Shown here in pieces: positions 19,542 to 30,215 of a stretch of 64,000 nt of DNA. The notes under the pieces are model-generated. The model saw only the letters and a program-made list of their open reading frames with translations. It was not told the DNA's origin and ran no database searches. Within the stretch, counting starts at the first letter, position 1; each line of letters opens with the position of its first letter. The stretch is taken from NCBI RefSeq assembly GCF_900110105.1, contig NZ_FOCL01000001.1, positions 1,178,001-1,242,000 of the forward strand, written 5' to 3'. The translations under genes and the position numbers were made by a program. This stretch comes from Mucilaginibacter gossypiicola (GTDB lineage: Bacteria > Bacteroidota > Bacteroidia > Sphingobacteriales > Sphingobacteriaceae).

Positions 19542-21128
19542 TTAATAACCAGGATTTTGGGTAAGATTTGGATTAGTGTTAATTTCCGCTTGCGGAATAG
19601 GATATAGTTCGTATTTGGTATTATAAGTACCTTTTACGCCACTAAACACCTGGCTTGCCGACATGCCGGCGATCTCATTCTGCAAAGTTCCCCAGCGGCG
19701 GATATCGAATACCGTGGTATAATCGCCCATCAGTTCCAGCTTACGTTCCAGTCGCACCCTTGCTTCCATATTATCGGCATCGGTATACGGGGAGGCCCCT
19801 GCCCTGGCGCGAACACGGTTGATCAGCAGTAACGCATCAGAAAGGTTACCTGTTTCAATTTCGGCCTCGGCCAGGCAAAGGACAACGTCCGAAAAACGCA
19901 TCATGATCAGATCTGTCGAGTAACCCCAGGGCGGTGAACCCGCCGGACGCGCGGTACGATCGTATTTACCAAAGGCAATACCCGAATTGATGGCCTGGCT
20001 GGCAAAAATGGCGTGATTATTCGTATCGATATAGCGCAACCTGGTTGGGTTATAAATAATGCTGTCGCCCTCGTTGGCGTTATTACCTGTATGCACCGTT
20101 TTATAGCGGCTGATCATCGTTAAATCCCTTCTTTTGTCTTTGCCCTCATACAATTGATAAAACGCATAGGTTAAGCCAAAAAAGGTTTGCTCATCGCCGC
20201 TGGTGTAGCCATTAGGCAGGGAGAAAAACGGATTAAGGTTTGCGCTGGTATTGCTTGAGCTGTAAAAAAAGCTAAAAGCCAGTACCACCTCGGCGTTCTT
20301 TTTATTGGTGATGGAATAAACATCGGCAATGTTGTTTAGCAAACCGAAATTATATTTTGCTTCGCCGGCGCCGCCTACCACTTGCTTCAATACATCCACA
20401 GCTTTTTGATAGTATGCAGTTTGGCCAAGCGGCTTGCCTGCCATTGTTAAATATACTTTGCCCAACAACGCTTTGGCGGTTCCGGCGGTAACCCTACCAG
20501 CGTCGGTAGCGCTACGGGTATCAGGCAGTTCGCTTGCAGCATAAAGCAAATCGGCTACGATAAAATTGTAGGTATCCTGTACAGATGCCCTTTTGCCATA
20601 GATAAGATTGGTTTGCGACAACGAGGTTATTTGCTGATCGATAATTGGCACGCCACCAAACAATCTCACCAAATCGAAATAAGCAAACGCTCTTAAAAAC
20701 CGGGCCTCAGCGATATACTTATTGACAATGGAAGTGTCGCTCACAGCTTTGGTGGCATTTCCGATAACGGTATTTGCACGTGCAACGCCCGCGTAATCCT
20801 GTGCCCAGATCTGATCAGCCTCACCGGCCACCATTGACTGAGGCGTACCAACAAAGCCATTCTGATCTGTACAAAAGGCGTCGCCATAAAAAGCTGCCGT
20901 ACTATACTGATGCCCGCTCTCGTTCAAACAGAAACGGTACCAGGTGGTAAAATAAGCGTTTGTATAATTTTGATAGATGCCGAGAGTAGCTTCCTTAAGG
21001 CCTGTTTCGCTGTTGAATACTTCCGAGCTGGACAGCGAAGAATACGGTGTCTCCACCAGGTTCTTTTTACATGAGGAACTGCAAATGGCTAAGCCTGCAA
21101 TTACCACTATTATATATTTAAATTTCAT
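19542..21128 (-). CDS. SusD/RagB-family outer-membrane nutrient-binding lipoprotein
   Basis: A 528-aa SusD-like lipoprotein. The lipobox cysteine is C20 (AICSSSC), followed by the N-terminal motif TPYSSLSSSEVF. The TPR-like core shows ARFLRAFAYFDLVRLFGGVPI near residue 145, a SusD hallmark. The C-terminal half carries RARAGASPYTDADNMEARVRLER, and the end is IPQAEINTNPNLTQNPGY, the standard RagB/SusD terminus. It lids the partner SusC transporter and binds glycan on the cell surface. It lies 18 bases after the susC-like frame, which carries a premature stop, while susD itself is intact. Confidence 0.95.
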   Translation of the reverse strand: MKFKYIIVVIAGLAICSSSCKKNLVETPYSSLSSSEVFNSETGLKEATLGIYQNYTNAYFTTWYRFCLNESGHQYSTAAFYGDAFCTDQNGFVGTPQSMVAGEADQIWAQDYAGVARANTVIGNATKAVSDTSIVNKYIAEARFLRAFAYFDLVRLFGGVPIIDQQITSLSQTNLIYGKRASVQDTYNFIVADLLYAASELPDTRSATDAGRVTAGTAKALLGKVYLTMAGKPLGQTAYYQKAVDVLKQVVGGAGEAKYNFGLLNNIADVYSITNKKNAEVVLAFSFFYSSSNTSANLNPFFSLPNGYTSGDEQTFFGLTYAFYQLYEGKDKRRDLTMISRYKTVHTGNNANEGDSIIYNPTRLRYIDTNNHAIFASQAINSGIAFGKYDRTARPAGSPPWGYSTDLIMMRFSDVVLCLAEAEIETGNLSDALLLINRVRARAGASPYTDADNMEARVRLERKLELMGDYTTVFDIRRWGTLQNEIAGMSASQVFSGVKGTYNTKYELYPIPQAEINTNPNLTQNPGY

Positions 21129-21146
21129 ATCGATTGCTTTTTGGGG

Positions 21147-24100
21147 TTAGAAATTAGTAGAAAAACCTATGGTGTAGGTACGATAGCCTGCGTATGCTCC
21201 ATAGTCTATGCCCTGTTGTAACAGCGACTGTCCGTATGAACCAATTTCCGGATCGGCACCGGTATATTTGGTGATGGTGAAAAGGTTGGTACCGGTTACA
21301 AACAAGCGGGCGTTTTTCAGGATATTGTTTTTTGGCAGGTACCACGAAACAGTAGCCGATTTTAGCCTGAAATAACTGCCGTTCTCCAGGTAAGACGAGT
21401 TCAGATCGGCAATCGGTAAGCTTTTCTGGATGCCCGGGTAGCGAGGGTTGTTAGTTGGATTTGTCGGTGTCCAGCGATGGGCGTACCAGTCAGCAGTTTG
21501 ATTAAAGAAGATGCCCGAATAATCAGCCGTACCATCACTCAGGTAAAAACGGGTAAGGTTAACGATGGAGTTGCCCTGTGAGCCGGTGAAGAACAAATTC
21601 AGACTGAAGTTTTTGAAGCTGATATCGTTATTCCAGCCGTAAGTAAAATCGGGGTTCGATTTACCCAGCACCCGCATATCGTCGCTATTGATCTGACCGT
21701 CGCCATTCACGTCGGCAAATTTCCACTGACCGGCAATCTGACCACTTGCCGCACCTGGGTAAGGATATTTAGGCACGCCATTCACAATATCGCCGGTTTG
21801 AACCAGTCCGGCAACTGTATAGCCATAAAACAACCCGATTTCCTGCCCCGGCTTCAAGATACCAGACACACCGCCCTGCAGGTTACCGCCTAACGACACG
21901 TATTGCGGCGCTGTCAGATCGCCCAGATTAAGCAGCACGTTTTTATTATGCGAGATGGTTACTTTAGTGCTATAACGGAAAGCTCCACTTGAGACGATAT
22001 TTGCATTCACGGTTGCCTCTACACCGCGGTTACGCATTGAACCGTAATTATCCTCAACCGATCCGAAACCTGTTTGGTTAGGCAGTGATCTTGGTTGCAG
22101 AAGGCCGTCGGTTTCTTTGTTATAATAATCGAAGCTTACACTGAGTATACTTTTGATCAGACTGAAATCCAAACCGACATTGAGCTGCTTTGTACGCTCC
22201 CATGACAGGTTTGCGTTGCCCAACGTGGCCGGATAAAGCGCCGTATTAATAGTATTGGTAGTACCTGTTTGATAAAAGGCATTGCCGTATTGCGCCAGCG
22301 ACGAGTAAGGCTGAATAGCCTGGCTGCCTGTTTCGCCGTAAGAAGCCCTAAGCTTGGTGTTCGAGATCCAGTTAAACTTTTTCATAAAAGTCTCATTGCT
22401 CAGGTTCCAGGCTAAACCAATCGCCGGGAAAACACCGTATTTTTTATTTTCGGCAAAAGACGAAGCACCGTCATCTCGCACTGAAGCATTCAGCACATAG
22501 CGGTCTTTATAAGTATAATTGGCCCTTAAAAACGCCGATTGAATAACCTTTGCTTCTTTAAACGAGCCAGTGCTTTGAATTTGGGCACTGCCGATATTGT
22601 AAATACCAAAGGAAGGAATGTCGTAGCCCGAGGTTGATGTGTTCAGCATCTCCACAGTATTATGGTTATATTCAACACCACCAGTAATGTTTACGTTATG
22701 ACCGCCTTTGAATTCCCTGCGGTAATCCAGATAGGCATTGGCATTGTAGTTGTAGGTATTGGAAATGTTATTGATGCCGGACCCATTGGTGTTATAACCC
22801 GATGCAGTTGTTGCCGGAAAGAACACTTCCCTGTGCGACAGGTTTTGGTTGGTACCCAGGTTAACAATCAGCTTAAGGCCTTTCGCAATTTTGAAATCAT
22901 TCTCAATATTGGCAATCGTGAAGTCGCTATACAGGTTATCAGTCTTCTGCTGAAGTTCAGTAACCGGGTTTGAGAAAATATTGCCATCGGTAAAGCCAGG
23001 GATACCCTCGCCATTGAAGCCACTGTAATCAACCGCAACAATCGGCGAAGCCCTCAACGCGTCAAGGATAACACCATCGGAGCCTGGGAAACCATTTGAA
23101 AGCGTAATGGCCCTCGATGTTTTTTGGCGGGTGAGTGATAATTGTGCTTTAACGGTGTACCAGTTATTCACGTCGCTGCTTAGGTTAGCGCGTAACGAAG
23201 CACGGTTGTTTTGCGAAGCGAGAACGGTACCCTTATCAGTCAGATAATCGCCTGATAAATAGTAGGAGGTCTTTTCGTTGCCGCCGGAAATGTTCAGGGT
23301 ATTATCTTCCCTAAAGGCAGTACGGGTGATGGCTTTATACCAGTCGGTAGAAGAATTAAGCTGATCGATAGCTTCCTGGGTGAACGGCGCAGGGAGGCTT
23401 TGCAATTGGAAACCCTGGTTAACTACGTCGGCAAATTGCTTTTAGTTCATCATTGGATAAGGATTCTTTGCTACACCAAAAGTGGTTTTATTCACGTATT
23501 CGATCTTCTGATCCTTACCACTCCCCGATTTTGTTTTGATCAGGATAACACCATTAGCGCCCCTTGAACCGTAGATGGCAGTCGCAGCTGCATCTTTTAA
23601 GATGGTCATACTTTCAACATCGTTGGGGTTTAATCCGTACAGGCCACCGAGCTGCTGAGTGCCCATGCCTCCGGCTTCTGCGTAAGGTGGCATCGGGAAA
23701 CCATCAACCACGTACAAGGGCGTATTGTCGCCGCTTAATGAATTGTTACCGCGGATCCGCACAACGGCGTCGGTTCCAGGTTGCCCGGACAGCTCTGTTA
23801 CCTGCACACCGGTTGCTCGCCCCTGCAAAGCCTGGTTCACATCGGTGATCACCGCATCCTTGAAATCCTTTACGGAAACAGTAGAGGTAGACGACGCTAC
23901 GTTTGTTTTACTGGCCGACCCGTAACCCAATACAACAACTTCGCTCAACGAATTTGGATTATCCTGTAGGGCGACATTGATGATTGCCTGGTTGGCTGTC
24001 CTTTCAACAGGTGCATAACCTATAAAGCTAAAAACCAGCACCGCCCCCCTTTTAACTGTTATCGCGTATTTACCGTCGGTACCAGTTGAAATACCCTCTG

Positions 24101-24341
24101 TTGAGTTTTTCACACGCACAGAAACACCGGGAAGCGGTTTGCCGCTCACGCCATCAGCAACGGTACCCGATACTTTAATGGTTTGCTGTGCCGAAGCATG
24201 TGTTCCGCATATAATCAGCACCAACAGTGTGGCCATCCTACCCCACTTAAGCGGACTTTTAAAAAGGGCAAAGGGATGCGAAACCTGCGCTATCAGCGTG
24301 GATAACGGAAATCCCGGATTGAATTTGTAAAATTTTCTCAT
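21147..24341 (-). pseudogene. SusC-like TonB-dependent transporter interrupted by one in-frame TAA
   Basis: Two pieces of one SusC-type receptor lie in the same frame. Residues 1-299 (23442-24341) hold a signal peptide (ending ASAQQ), a carboxypeptidase-like regulatory domain (VSGTVADGVSGKPLPGVSV) and the plug with VVLGYGS and YVVDGFPMPP. Codon 300 is TAA (23442-23444). Translation in the same frame then continues without a shift through KQFADVVNQGF into the 752-residue barrel ending YRTYTIGFSTNF. The intact length would be 1064 codons, normal for SusC. A single base change restores a sense codon (for example TCA). There is no STN domain, which fits control by the nearby hybrid regulator rather than ECF/FecR. 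It is a recent nonsense mutation, a sequencing error, or rarely readthrough. Confidence 0.9.
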
Positions 24342-24654
24342 AAATTTTTCATGCCTGGGGCATATTAAAGGTTAATAATTGGGTTTGCAGATTAACTGCG
24401 TACCGCATGCGGCTAATCAGTAACGAACATATCACATAACGGCTGGTAATCCGTCCCACGCTATCCCATGTTTTACAAATTTCCATGCTGAATAAATCGG
24501 TGTTTAAACGCCAAAAACTAACATAAAAAGCCCATTTAATGAAAACAAATAATGATTTCGCGACTGATTACAGGATACCTGTTTCACACCGGCGGTGAAT
24601 AGAAAAGGAAAAGAAAAAATCCAAAAGCGATCTACCTGACTAACAAGCGATTGA
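24342..24654. other. Intergenic promoter region of the PUL1 susCD genes
   Basis: This 313-base gap separates the susC-like gene from the SGNH hydrolase gene; both are on the minus strand. I see no coding frame. A perfect 10-base palindrome CCGCATGCGG lies at 24403-24412, about 60 bases before the susC start, and is a possible binding site for the hybrid regulator. No promoter match could be fixed with confidence. Confidence 0.4.
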
Positions 24655-25815
24655 TTACTTAATCAGCAATCCGCAGATAAATTGGGCATACCACCTCACC
24701 AGATAGTCGTTAGGGTGATTGATATTGTTGCCGGTCATGTCCTGATAGCTTTTGTACCGCAATAAAGTGCTGTGCACACCGGTCATATCGGCTATTACAA
24801 TGCCATTTACAGCAAGTTTATCGAGCTCTGCTTTGTAGGACGATTGCAGCCCACTGAAAACCGAAAGCGGGTTCGCCAGTATCGGCGCAATTAAAATAAA
24901 CTCAGCACGAGGTTTTTTAACCCGGACGGCATCGATAATCCCTTTAATTTGGTTCCGGTAAACATCAGGCGATATTTTCGCAGTGCCATCGTTCATTCCA
25001 AAACCGATGATCACCAAATCGGGGTTTTCGGCAACTACCCTCGTCTGTACCGAATCCAAACCCCATTCAGCAAGCTTTCCCGGGACAGAGGTATTGGCGT
25101 AGCCGACATTATTGCCGTAATGACGGCGTAGGTTGTATATCACCTGATCCGGCCAGCTCGGCATATAAGGCGGAGCACCTTCGTAACCACTTGCATTGGA
25201 ACCGGTCTCAATACTATTACCGTAAAAAACGATCTTAATTTTTTTGCGGGCGTTTAACAGCATACCGGTATTGGGCAATTTACTGGCGGAGTATTGCGGC
25301 ACCGGCCCTTTCCATTTTTCACCTCTATCTTTAATGTAGGTAACAGATATTTGCTTTGAAGCGAAATAGGATCCCTCAGCAAATAAAATATAAGTGCCCT
25401 GCGCCTTCCCGCTAAACGAGTTGCCAGGTTTGGGTTTATTAAAAACCAAGCTATCCTTAGTAAAAAATGGAACAGTTGAATTTATGCCGAAGATCAGCCT
25501 GCCATTCTTATAATCCCAGTCTTTCCCTTGCTGAAACGTCTTACTATAATTTGTCGCCTTTACTGATAATATTTTTTTTGCCTTAAAAAGCAGCGGTGCA
25601 GAGGCAGTATCACCTTGCCTAATGACCTGTACGGTTTCATCAACAATGGTATCAGTTTTCCAAAATGGTTTGCTGTAGGTATTCAGATCGATATATTTTA
25701 CCCATGCTTCACTGGCTGTATTCTTATCGCCCGGCTTTTGCTGCGCCGAAACATTGTTAACATTTAACAACAACATTACGGTAAGCCATTTAATATCGAA
25801 AATACGGTTCTGCAT
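24655..25815 (-). CDS. Secreted SGNH/GDSL hydrolase, probable carbohydrate esterase
   Basis: A 386-aa exported esterase. A signal peptide (about residues 1-24, NNVSAQ) precedes an N-terminal beta-domain of about 150 residues, typical of acetylxylan esterase-like proteins. The C-terminal SGNH domain has the nucleophile S201 in FYGNSIETG (block I), a central glycine in NTSVPG (block II), GFGMND (block III) and the catalytic histidine in NNINHPND, where an asparagine takes the usual aspartate place. It probably removes acetyl groups from the PUL1 glycan, helping the rhamnosidase. It lies between the hybrid regulator and susC. Confidence 0.82.
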   Translation of the reverse strand: MQNRIFDIKWLTVMLLLNVNNVSAQQKPGDKNTASEAWVKYIDLNTYSKPFWKTDTIVDETVQVIRQGDTASAPLLFKAKKILSVKATNYSKTFQQGKDWDYKNGRLIFGINSTVPFFTKDSLVFNKPKPGNSFSGKAQGTYILFAEGSYFASKQISVTYIKDRGEKWKGPVPQYSASKLPNTGMLLNARKKIKIVFYGNSIETGSNASGYEGAPPYMPSWPDQVIYNLRRHYGNNVGYANTSVPGKLAEWGLDSVQTRVVAENPDLVIIGFGMNDGTAKISPDVYRNQIKGIIDAVRVKKPRAEFILIAPILANPLSVFSGLQSSYKAELDKLAVNGIVIADMTGVHSTLLRYKSYQDMTGNNINHPNDYLVRWYAQFICGLLIK

Positions 25816-25904
25816 AGGATTATTTGCGGATTAGTGCTGCAATGATAATTGGTGTAGACAAGGTCGGCAACCTTCGCCATCCCATACCATCTTCAAACCC
25901 CATC

Positions 25905-28900
25905 CTATTTACCGGTTAAAACCAACTGATTTTGTTCGCGGTATTCCTTTGGCGAACACATGTAAACCTTTTTAAACTCGCGGTAAAAATGGGACTGATT
26001 ATTAAAGCCGGTCTGGTAATAAACCTCTGATACCGTCAACGAAGTGGAGCGTAGCAGCAAGGCCGCATATTTCAACCTCAGGTGCTTGATCAGCTCAAAG
26101 GGCGTCATATTGGTAAAGGCTTTGATCTTGCGATAAAAGGTCATTTTGGTCATAGCCAGGGCTGTTTCGAGGTAACTTGCGTCGAAATCCGGATTGGAGA
26201 TATTTTCGTTGATCAGATCGACAACCCGGTTCAGGAAAGTTTTGTCATCGGCTTTGAGCACCGCATCATTTTCAAGCAAGCGCTGATCGTCTTTTTTAAA
26301 GAACATCTGAATGCGCTCGTGATATTCAATCAACTGTTTGATCTTGTTTAACAGTTCGGTTGCAGTAAAAGGCTTGGCGATGTAAGCGTCCGCCCCGGCT
26401 TCGTAGCCATCCACCCGCTGATCGGCCGATGACAAAGCCGACAGCAGCACAAACGGGATATGGCAGGTTTCCAATGTATTTTTGATGATCGAGCAAAGCT
26501 TCAGGCCGTCCATCTTATCCATCAAAACATCACTCAATATCAGGTTCGGGATGATCTTTTTTAGGATATCCAACGCCGCCTGGCCGTTTTCGGCTTCATA
26601 AACAATATAAGTTTCCTGCAAGATTTCGCGGAGCAGATGCCTGATGGAGGGCTCATCCTCGATAATAAGGACGGTCTTTTTCTCGCTATTGGACAGATCT
26701 TCAATCAAAGCCAGGTCGTTATTGATCGTTACACGATTTTCCATCACCTGCTGCGCCCCAATCGCAGCCTCAACCAGGGAAGATGGCTGCACAAGTGACT
26801 TAGGTTCGGTATAGGCGGTCGATGCACCTGCTTCCAGATTTAATGGAAGCACCGCTTCAAAATAGATCCACTGATTTTCGACTTTTACACTGATGCCGCC
26901 GCCGAGTAACTCCACCAGCTGCTTACAAAATGCCAACCCAATACCCGAGCTGATTTTAGTATCATCAGACTGGTTTAGCGTATAAAACTGTTCAAAAAGC
27001 AGGTGCAGCTGATCGGCCGGGCCATCATAATCAGAATTGGCCACCATTATCTTTAAGGTTTGGGTTGATGCATCCGCAGCAACACAGAATTCAATACTGC
27101 CATTTGGCCTGGTATATTTAAAAGCGTTCGAGAGCAAATTGAAAACGATCATTTCGATCTTATCCTTATCGCTATTGATCAGGATATCAGGAGTTATCGT
27201 TACGTCCAGGTGCAATGTTTTCTTCTCGCTGATGGGCTCAAACAGTTGCACGATCTTCTCCAATAATCCGGAGATATTGAAAGCAGATGAATGCACGGTC
27301 AAATGCCCCGACTCTGCTTTACGGAATTGCAACAGCTGATGAACACGATATTGCAAACGGAACGCCTCCTGGTTGGCGATCTGCAGGAAATTGCCGCCCT
27401 TATAGTTCGAAGTTTTGGCGTCATTTTTATAAAAGAAACGCTCTATCGATCCCAGGATCAGGGTGAGCGGGGTTTGCAGCTCATGGGTGATATTAGTGAA
27501 GAAATCCATCTTCTCCTGGTACAATTTCTTTTCCTTCACCCGGATCAGGTTCTCAACCATCAGCTTGTTTTTGATATCCTGACGCCCTTTTGTGATGCGG
27601 TAATAAATGTAGATGAGCCCAAGTACAATCAACCCATAAATGACCTTGGCAACAGTTGTAAGCCAAATATACTGACGGATCTCAACATGAAATACCTTCC
27701 GCGCATCTGACCATTCGCCCTGCCCGTTTGACCATTTGATATAAAAATTATAGTCGCCCGGCGGCAGATCATTGTAATTGACATCCGGGTTCGATCTCAA
27801 TTCGCGCCAATCGGTATCATACCCCTTCAGGAGGCAGCGGTATTGGAATTTGATATTGGTATATCCATCCGCCGGCTGCACCTTAAGGTTGAAATAATTC
27901 TCATTTCGCAGCAATTGAAAATCCTTTGACTGTTCATCGCCACGAGGTTTAATTACCATCAATTGTATCCCATCCGATGTTTTACCGGCGATATTCAGAT
28001 CGGTGACCAGCAGGTTCGACAGGTTTTTATCAATGGCAATTTCCGCAGGATTAAAATGGTTTAAACCGGCAATCCCACTAAAATATAACGCCCCCCGACT
28101 ATCTTTAAATGCCGAATTATCACTGAATTCGGCGTTCTGCAAACCATCTTCCACATTATATTGAATAACCTGCAAGTCGCTGCCATTGATCTTTGCCAAC
28201 CCGTGATTGGTGCTTACCCATATGTTGCCCGCATCATCTTCAAGGATAGCCTGCACATTATTGTTTGGCAAGCCGGTTTCGGTAGTGATCTGGTGAAAAT
28301 CAGGCTTAGATTTAACCAATCCGTCCTTATTGATCCAGTATAAACCGTTGCTCGTCCCAACCCAAACGCGGTGCCTGGTATCCCAAAACAAAGAGTGAAT
28401 ATTATTGAGATTGGCTTTATCTGATCGCGGCACCAGGTTAACAGTCTTCCCGCTCTGTTTATCGAGCAAACATAAGCCGGCAAACCGATAACCAATCAGG
28501 ATCTGATCGCCCACATCCAATAGCGCATTAATCAGGTTATTTCCCGACCTGAGAAAATGCCCACCGATATTAATATGCTGCAAATTGACCAGCTTAAATT
28601 TGCCACCGGCAAGTTTCTCTACCTTCAAACGTGCCAATCCGCCGTTATAGCCCACGTATATGGAGCTGTCTTTTTGCGGTAGTATGGCATGTGTCCTGAA
28701 AAAATCAGCATCCAGTTGAGTACCGGTTATTTGTAACCATTTAGTAAAGCTTTTTGAAACAGGGTCATAAATTGTAATCCCGTACGCATCCGAACCAATA
28801 TAGAAATTACCGTCAAAGCCCTTCTTGATGGTATAATAGGAATTATTGGTTTTGTCAAAGCTGGAATTGACCGGCTTAATCACTTCAAATCGACTCTGCG

Positions 28901-30014
28901 GCGTTGCCGGATCAATTTCTTTGATGATGCCATTATACTTAGTTCCCAGCCACAATTCGTTTTCAACCTGCTGGATGGCCTGCACATTACTTTCGGATAA
29001 AAGCGAACCCTGTTTAATCTCATCGAGGCCAAACGTATTGGGTTGGCGTTTGATCTTGAACACACCTTTATCATCGGTGCTTACCCAGAGCGTGTTGCCG
29101 GCAGTTTCCGTTAATGAATTAACCTTTACATTTTTTAAATCGGGGCAGGATCGCAGCAGATCATCAACCGGCTTAAAATTACCGTCGTACTCTTGTATAC
29201 CGTTGTATTGCCAGGTGATAAAATAGTGGCCCTGAAAATACTGCATCTCAGAAACGAAATGCTGTATTTTCTGCCGTTCCAAAACCTCAAAATCTTTGGT
29301 GATCTCAAATAGCTTGGTATCGGTCACTGCGAAAAATACACGGTGGTTAACGAGCTCAAAGATGTTAACGCTGTTATTAAAAATTCGTAACTGGTGATAT
29401 ATCTCACCTCTTTTTTCAAAAAGTCTTAAAATCCCGCCAAAACTCAAAGTCCACAGCCGGTCGTGGTCGTCCAGTTCAATCTTAGCGATCTTACCTACCG
29501 AAGCTTGGTCGAACTTAATCGGCACCATTGTGTCGTGCGCAAAATCATAATTGTACAATACTGTATCGAGCCTCAAACCGCAAATAATGGTTTTACCGCT
29601 GCCCACGGCGAGTATATAATCAGCGCTTTTCTTTTTGAGCTTGTCTTTATCCCCATTGTAAAAATAATGGGTCATAGATCCTTTCAGCTTGTCGTATTTC
29701 GTTATCCCTTCTTCGGTGCCTATCCATATGTGATGATAGGCATCCTCACGCACCCGGGTAACCACGCTGTTCACCAAACTGGATAACGATCGCGACTGAT
29801 TGCTATTGAAAGCATAAAAGGAGATACCGTTGTAAACGTCCAGACCGTCATAGGTGTTCAGCCAAAGCAGCTTATCAGAGTCTTCATATACACCGTTTAC
29901 GCTGTTATTGGCAAGCCCTGTTGTATTATCTAAATGCGTTATCACATAGTTGTGCTGCGCCCGTATCTGGTACGTACATGCTATCAGCAACAAAAAAATG
30001 ATCGCTCTTTTCAT
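25905..30014 (-). CDS. Hybrid two-component system regulator (HTCS) of PUL1
   Basis: A 1369-aa one-protein two-component system. After a signal sequence (about 1-20), two seven-bladed propellers of Reg_prop repeats (LLWLNTYDGLDVYNG, HIWIGTEEGITKYD and many more) form the periplasmic sensor, followed by a Y_Y_Y domain (about 700-780), a membrane helix near 790-810, a HisKA domain with phosphoacceptor H844 (NITHELQTPL), a HATPase (NLLSNAFKYT; GIGLAF), a receiver with phospho-acceptor D1162 (ILSDVLMD) and a C-terminal AraC-type DNA-binding domain. Such proteins bind a glycan breakdown product and activate the neighbouring PUL. All modules look intact, so it should control susC, susD, the rhamnosidase and the esterase downstream. 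Confidence 0.95.
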   Translation of the reverse strand: MKRAIIFLLLIACTYQIRAQHNYVITHLDNTTGLANNSVNGVYEDSDKLLWLNTYDGLDVYNGISFYAFNSNQSRSLSSLVNSVVTRVREDAYHHIWIGTEEGITKYDKLKGSMTHYFYNGDKDKLKKKSADYILAVGSGKTIICGLRLDTVLYNYDFAHDTMVPIKFDQASVGKIAKIELDDHDRLWTLSFGGILRLFEKRGEIYHQLRIFNNSVNIFELVNHRVFFAVTDTKLFEITKDFEVLERQKIQHFVSEMQYFQGHYFITWQYNGIQEYDGNFKPVDDLLRSCPDLKNVKVNSLTETAGNTLWVSTDDKGVFKIKRQPNTFGLDEIKQGSLLSESNVQAIQQVENELWLGTKYNGIIKEIDPATPQSRFEVIKPVNSSFDKTNNSYYTIKKGFDGNFYIGSDAYGITIYDPVSKSFTKWLQITGTQLDADFFRTHAILPQKDSSIYVGYNGGLARLKVEKLAGGKFKLVNLQHINIGGHFLRSGNNLINALLDVGDQILIGYRFAGLCLLDKQSGKTVNLVPRSDKANLNNIHSLFWDTRHRVWVGTSNGLYWINKDGLVKSKPDFHQITTETGLPNNNVQAILEDDAGNIWVSTNHGLAKINGSDLQVIQYNVEDGLQNAEFSDNSAFKDSRGALYFSGIAGLNHFNPAEIAIDKNLSNLLVTDLNIAGKTSDGIQLMVIKPRGDEQSKDFQLLRNENYFNLKVQPADGYTNIKFQYRCLLKGYDTDWRELRSNPDVNYNDLPPGDYNFYIKWSNGQGEWSDARKVFHVEIRQYIWLTTVAKVIYGLIVLGLIYIYYRITKGRQDIKNKLMVENLIRVKEKKLYQEKMDFFTNITHELQTPLTLILGSIERFFYKNDAKTSNYKGGNFLQIANQEAFRLQYRVHQLLQFRKAESGHLTVHSSAFNISGLLEKIVQLFEPISEKKTLHLDVTITPDILINSDKDKIEMIVFNLLSNAFKYTRPNGSIEFCVAADASTQTLKIMVANSDYDGPADQLHLLFEQFYTLNQSDDTKISSGIGLAFCKQLVELLGGGISVKVENQWIYFEAVLPLNLEAGASTAYTEPKSLVQPSSLVEAAIGAQQVMENRVTINNDLALIEDLSNSEKKTVLIIEDEPSIRHLLREILQETYIVYEAENGQAALDILKKIIPNLILSDVLMDKMDGLKLCSIIKNTLETCHIPFVLLSALSSADQRVDGYEAGADAYIAKPFTATELLNKIKQLIEYHERIQMFFKKDDQRLLENDAVLKADDKTFLNRVVDLINENISNPDFDASYLETALAMTKMTFYRKIKAFTNMTPFELIKHLRLKYAALLLRSTSLTVSEVYYQTGFNNQSHFYREFKKVYMCSPKEYREQNQLVLTGK

Positions 30015-30215
30015 AATTGATTGGCCTGGCTTAAAAATAGTGTTTTAGATGGAATAACGTGGTTTTTAACGAAAACAGCACATAAAATTTCCTTTCAGTT
30101 ACCCACAGGCATAACTCTGTTACTGGTGTACATAACCGTTTCGGGCCCCTTAACTAAAATTGTTCAACCAATTAATACGCGAAACCTGGCGTCGTCAAAC
30201 CCCAATTTTTGAACT

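Noticed and set aside
23403..23405. TTG start for a separate 752-aa SusC barrel protein
   Set aside because: The frame continues the upstream part across the TAA; a barrel without plug and signal peptide would not be functional.
24403..24412. CCGCATGCGG palindrome as a definite operator
   Set aside because: A 10-base palindrome in a promoter region is suggestive but too short to assign; kept only as a note.
26082..30014. Several plus-strand open frames opposite the hybrid regulator
   Set aside because: They are shadows of the 1369-aa frame, which carries all expected domains.
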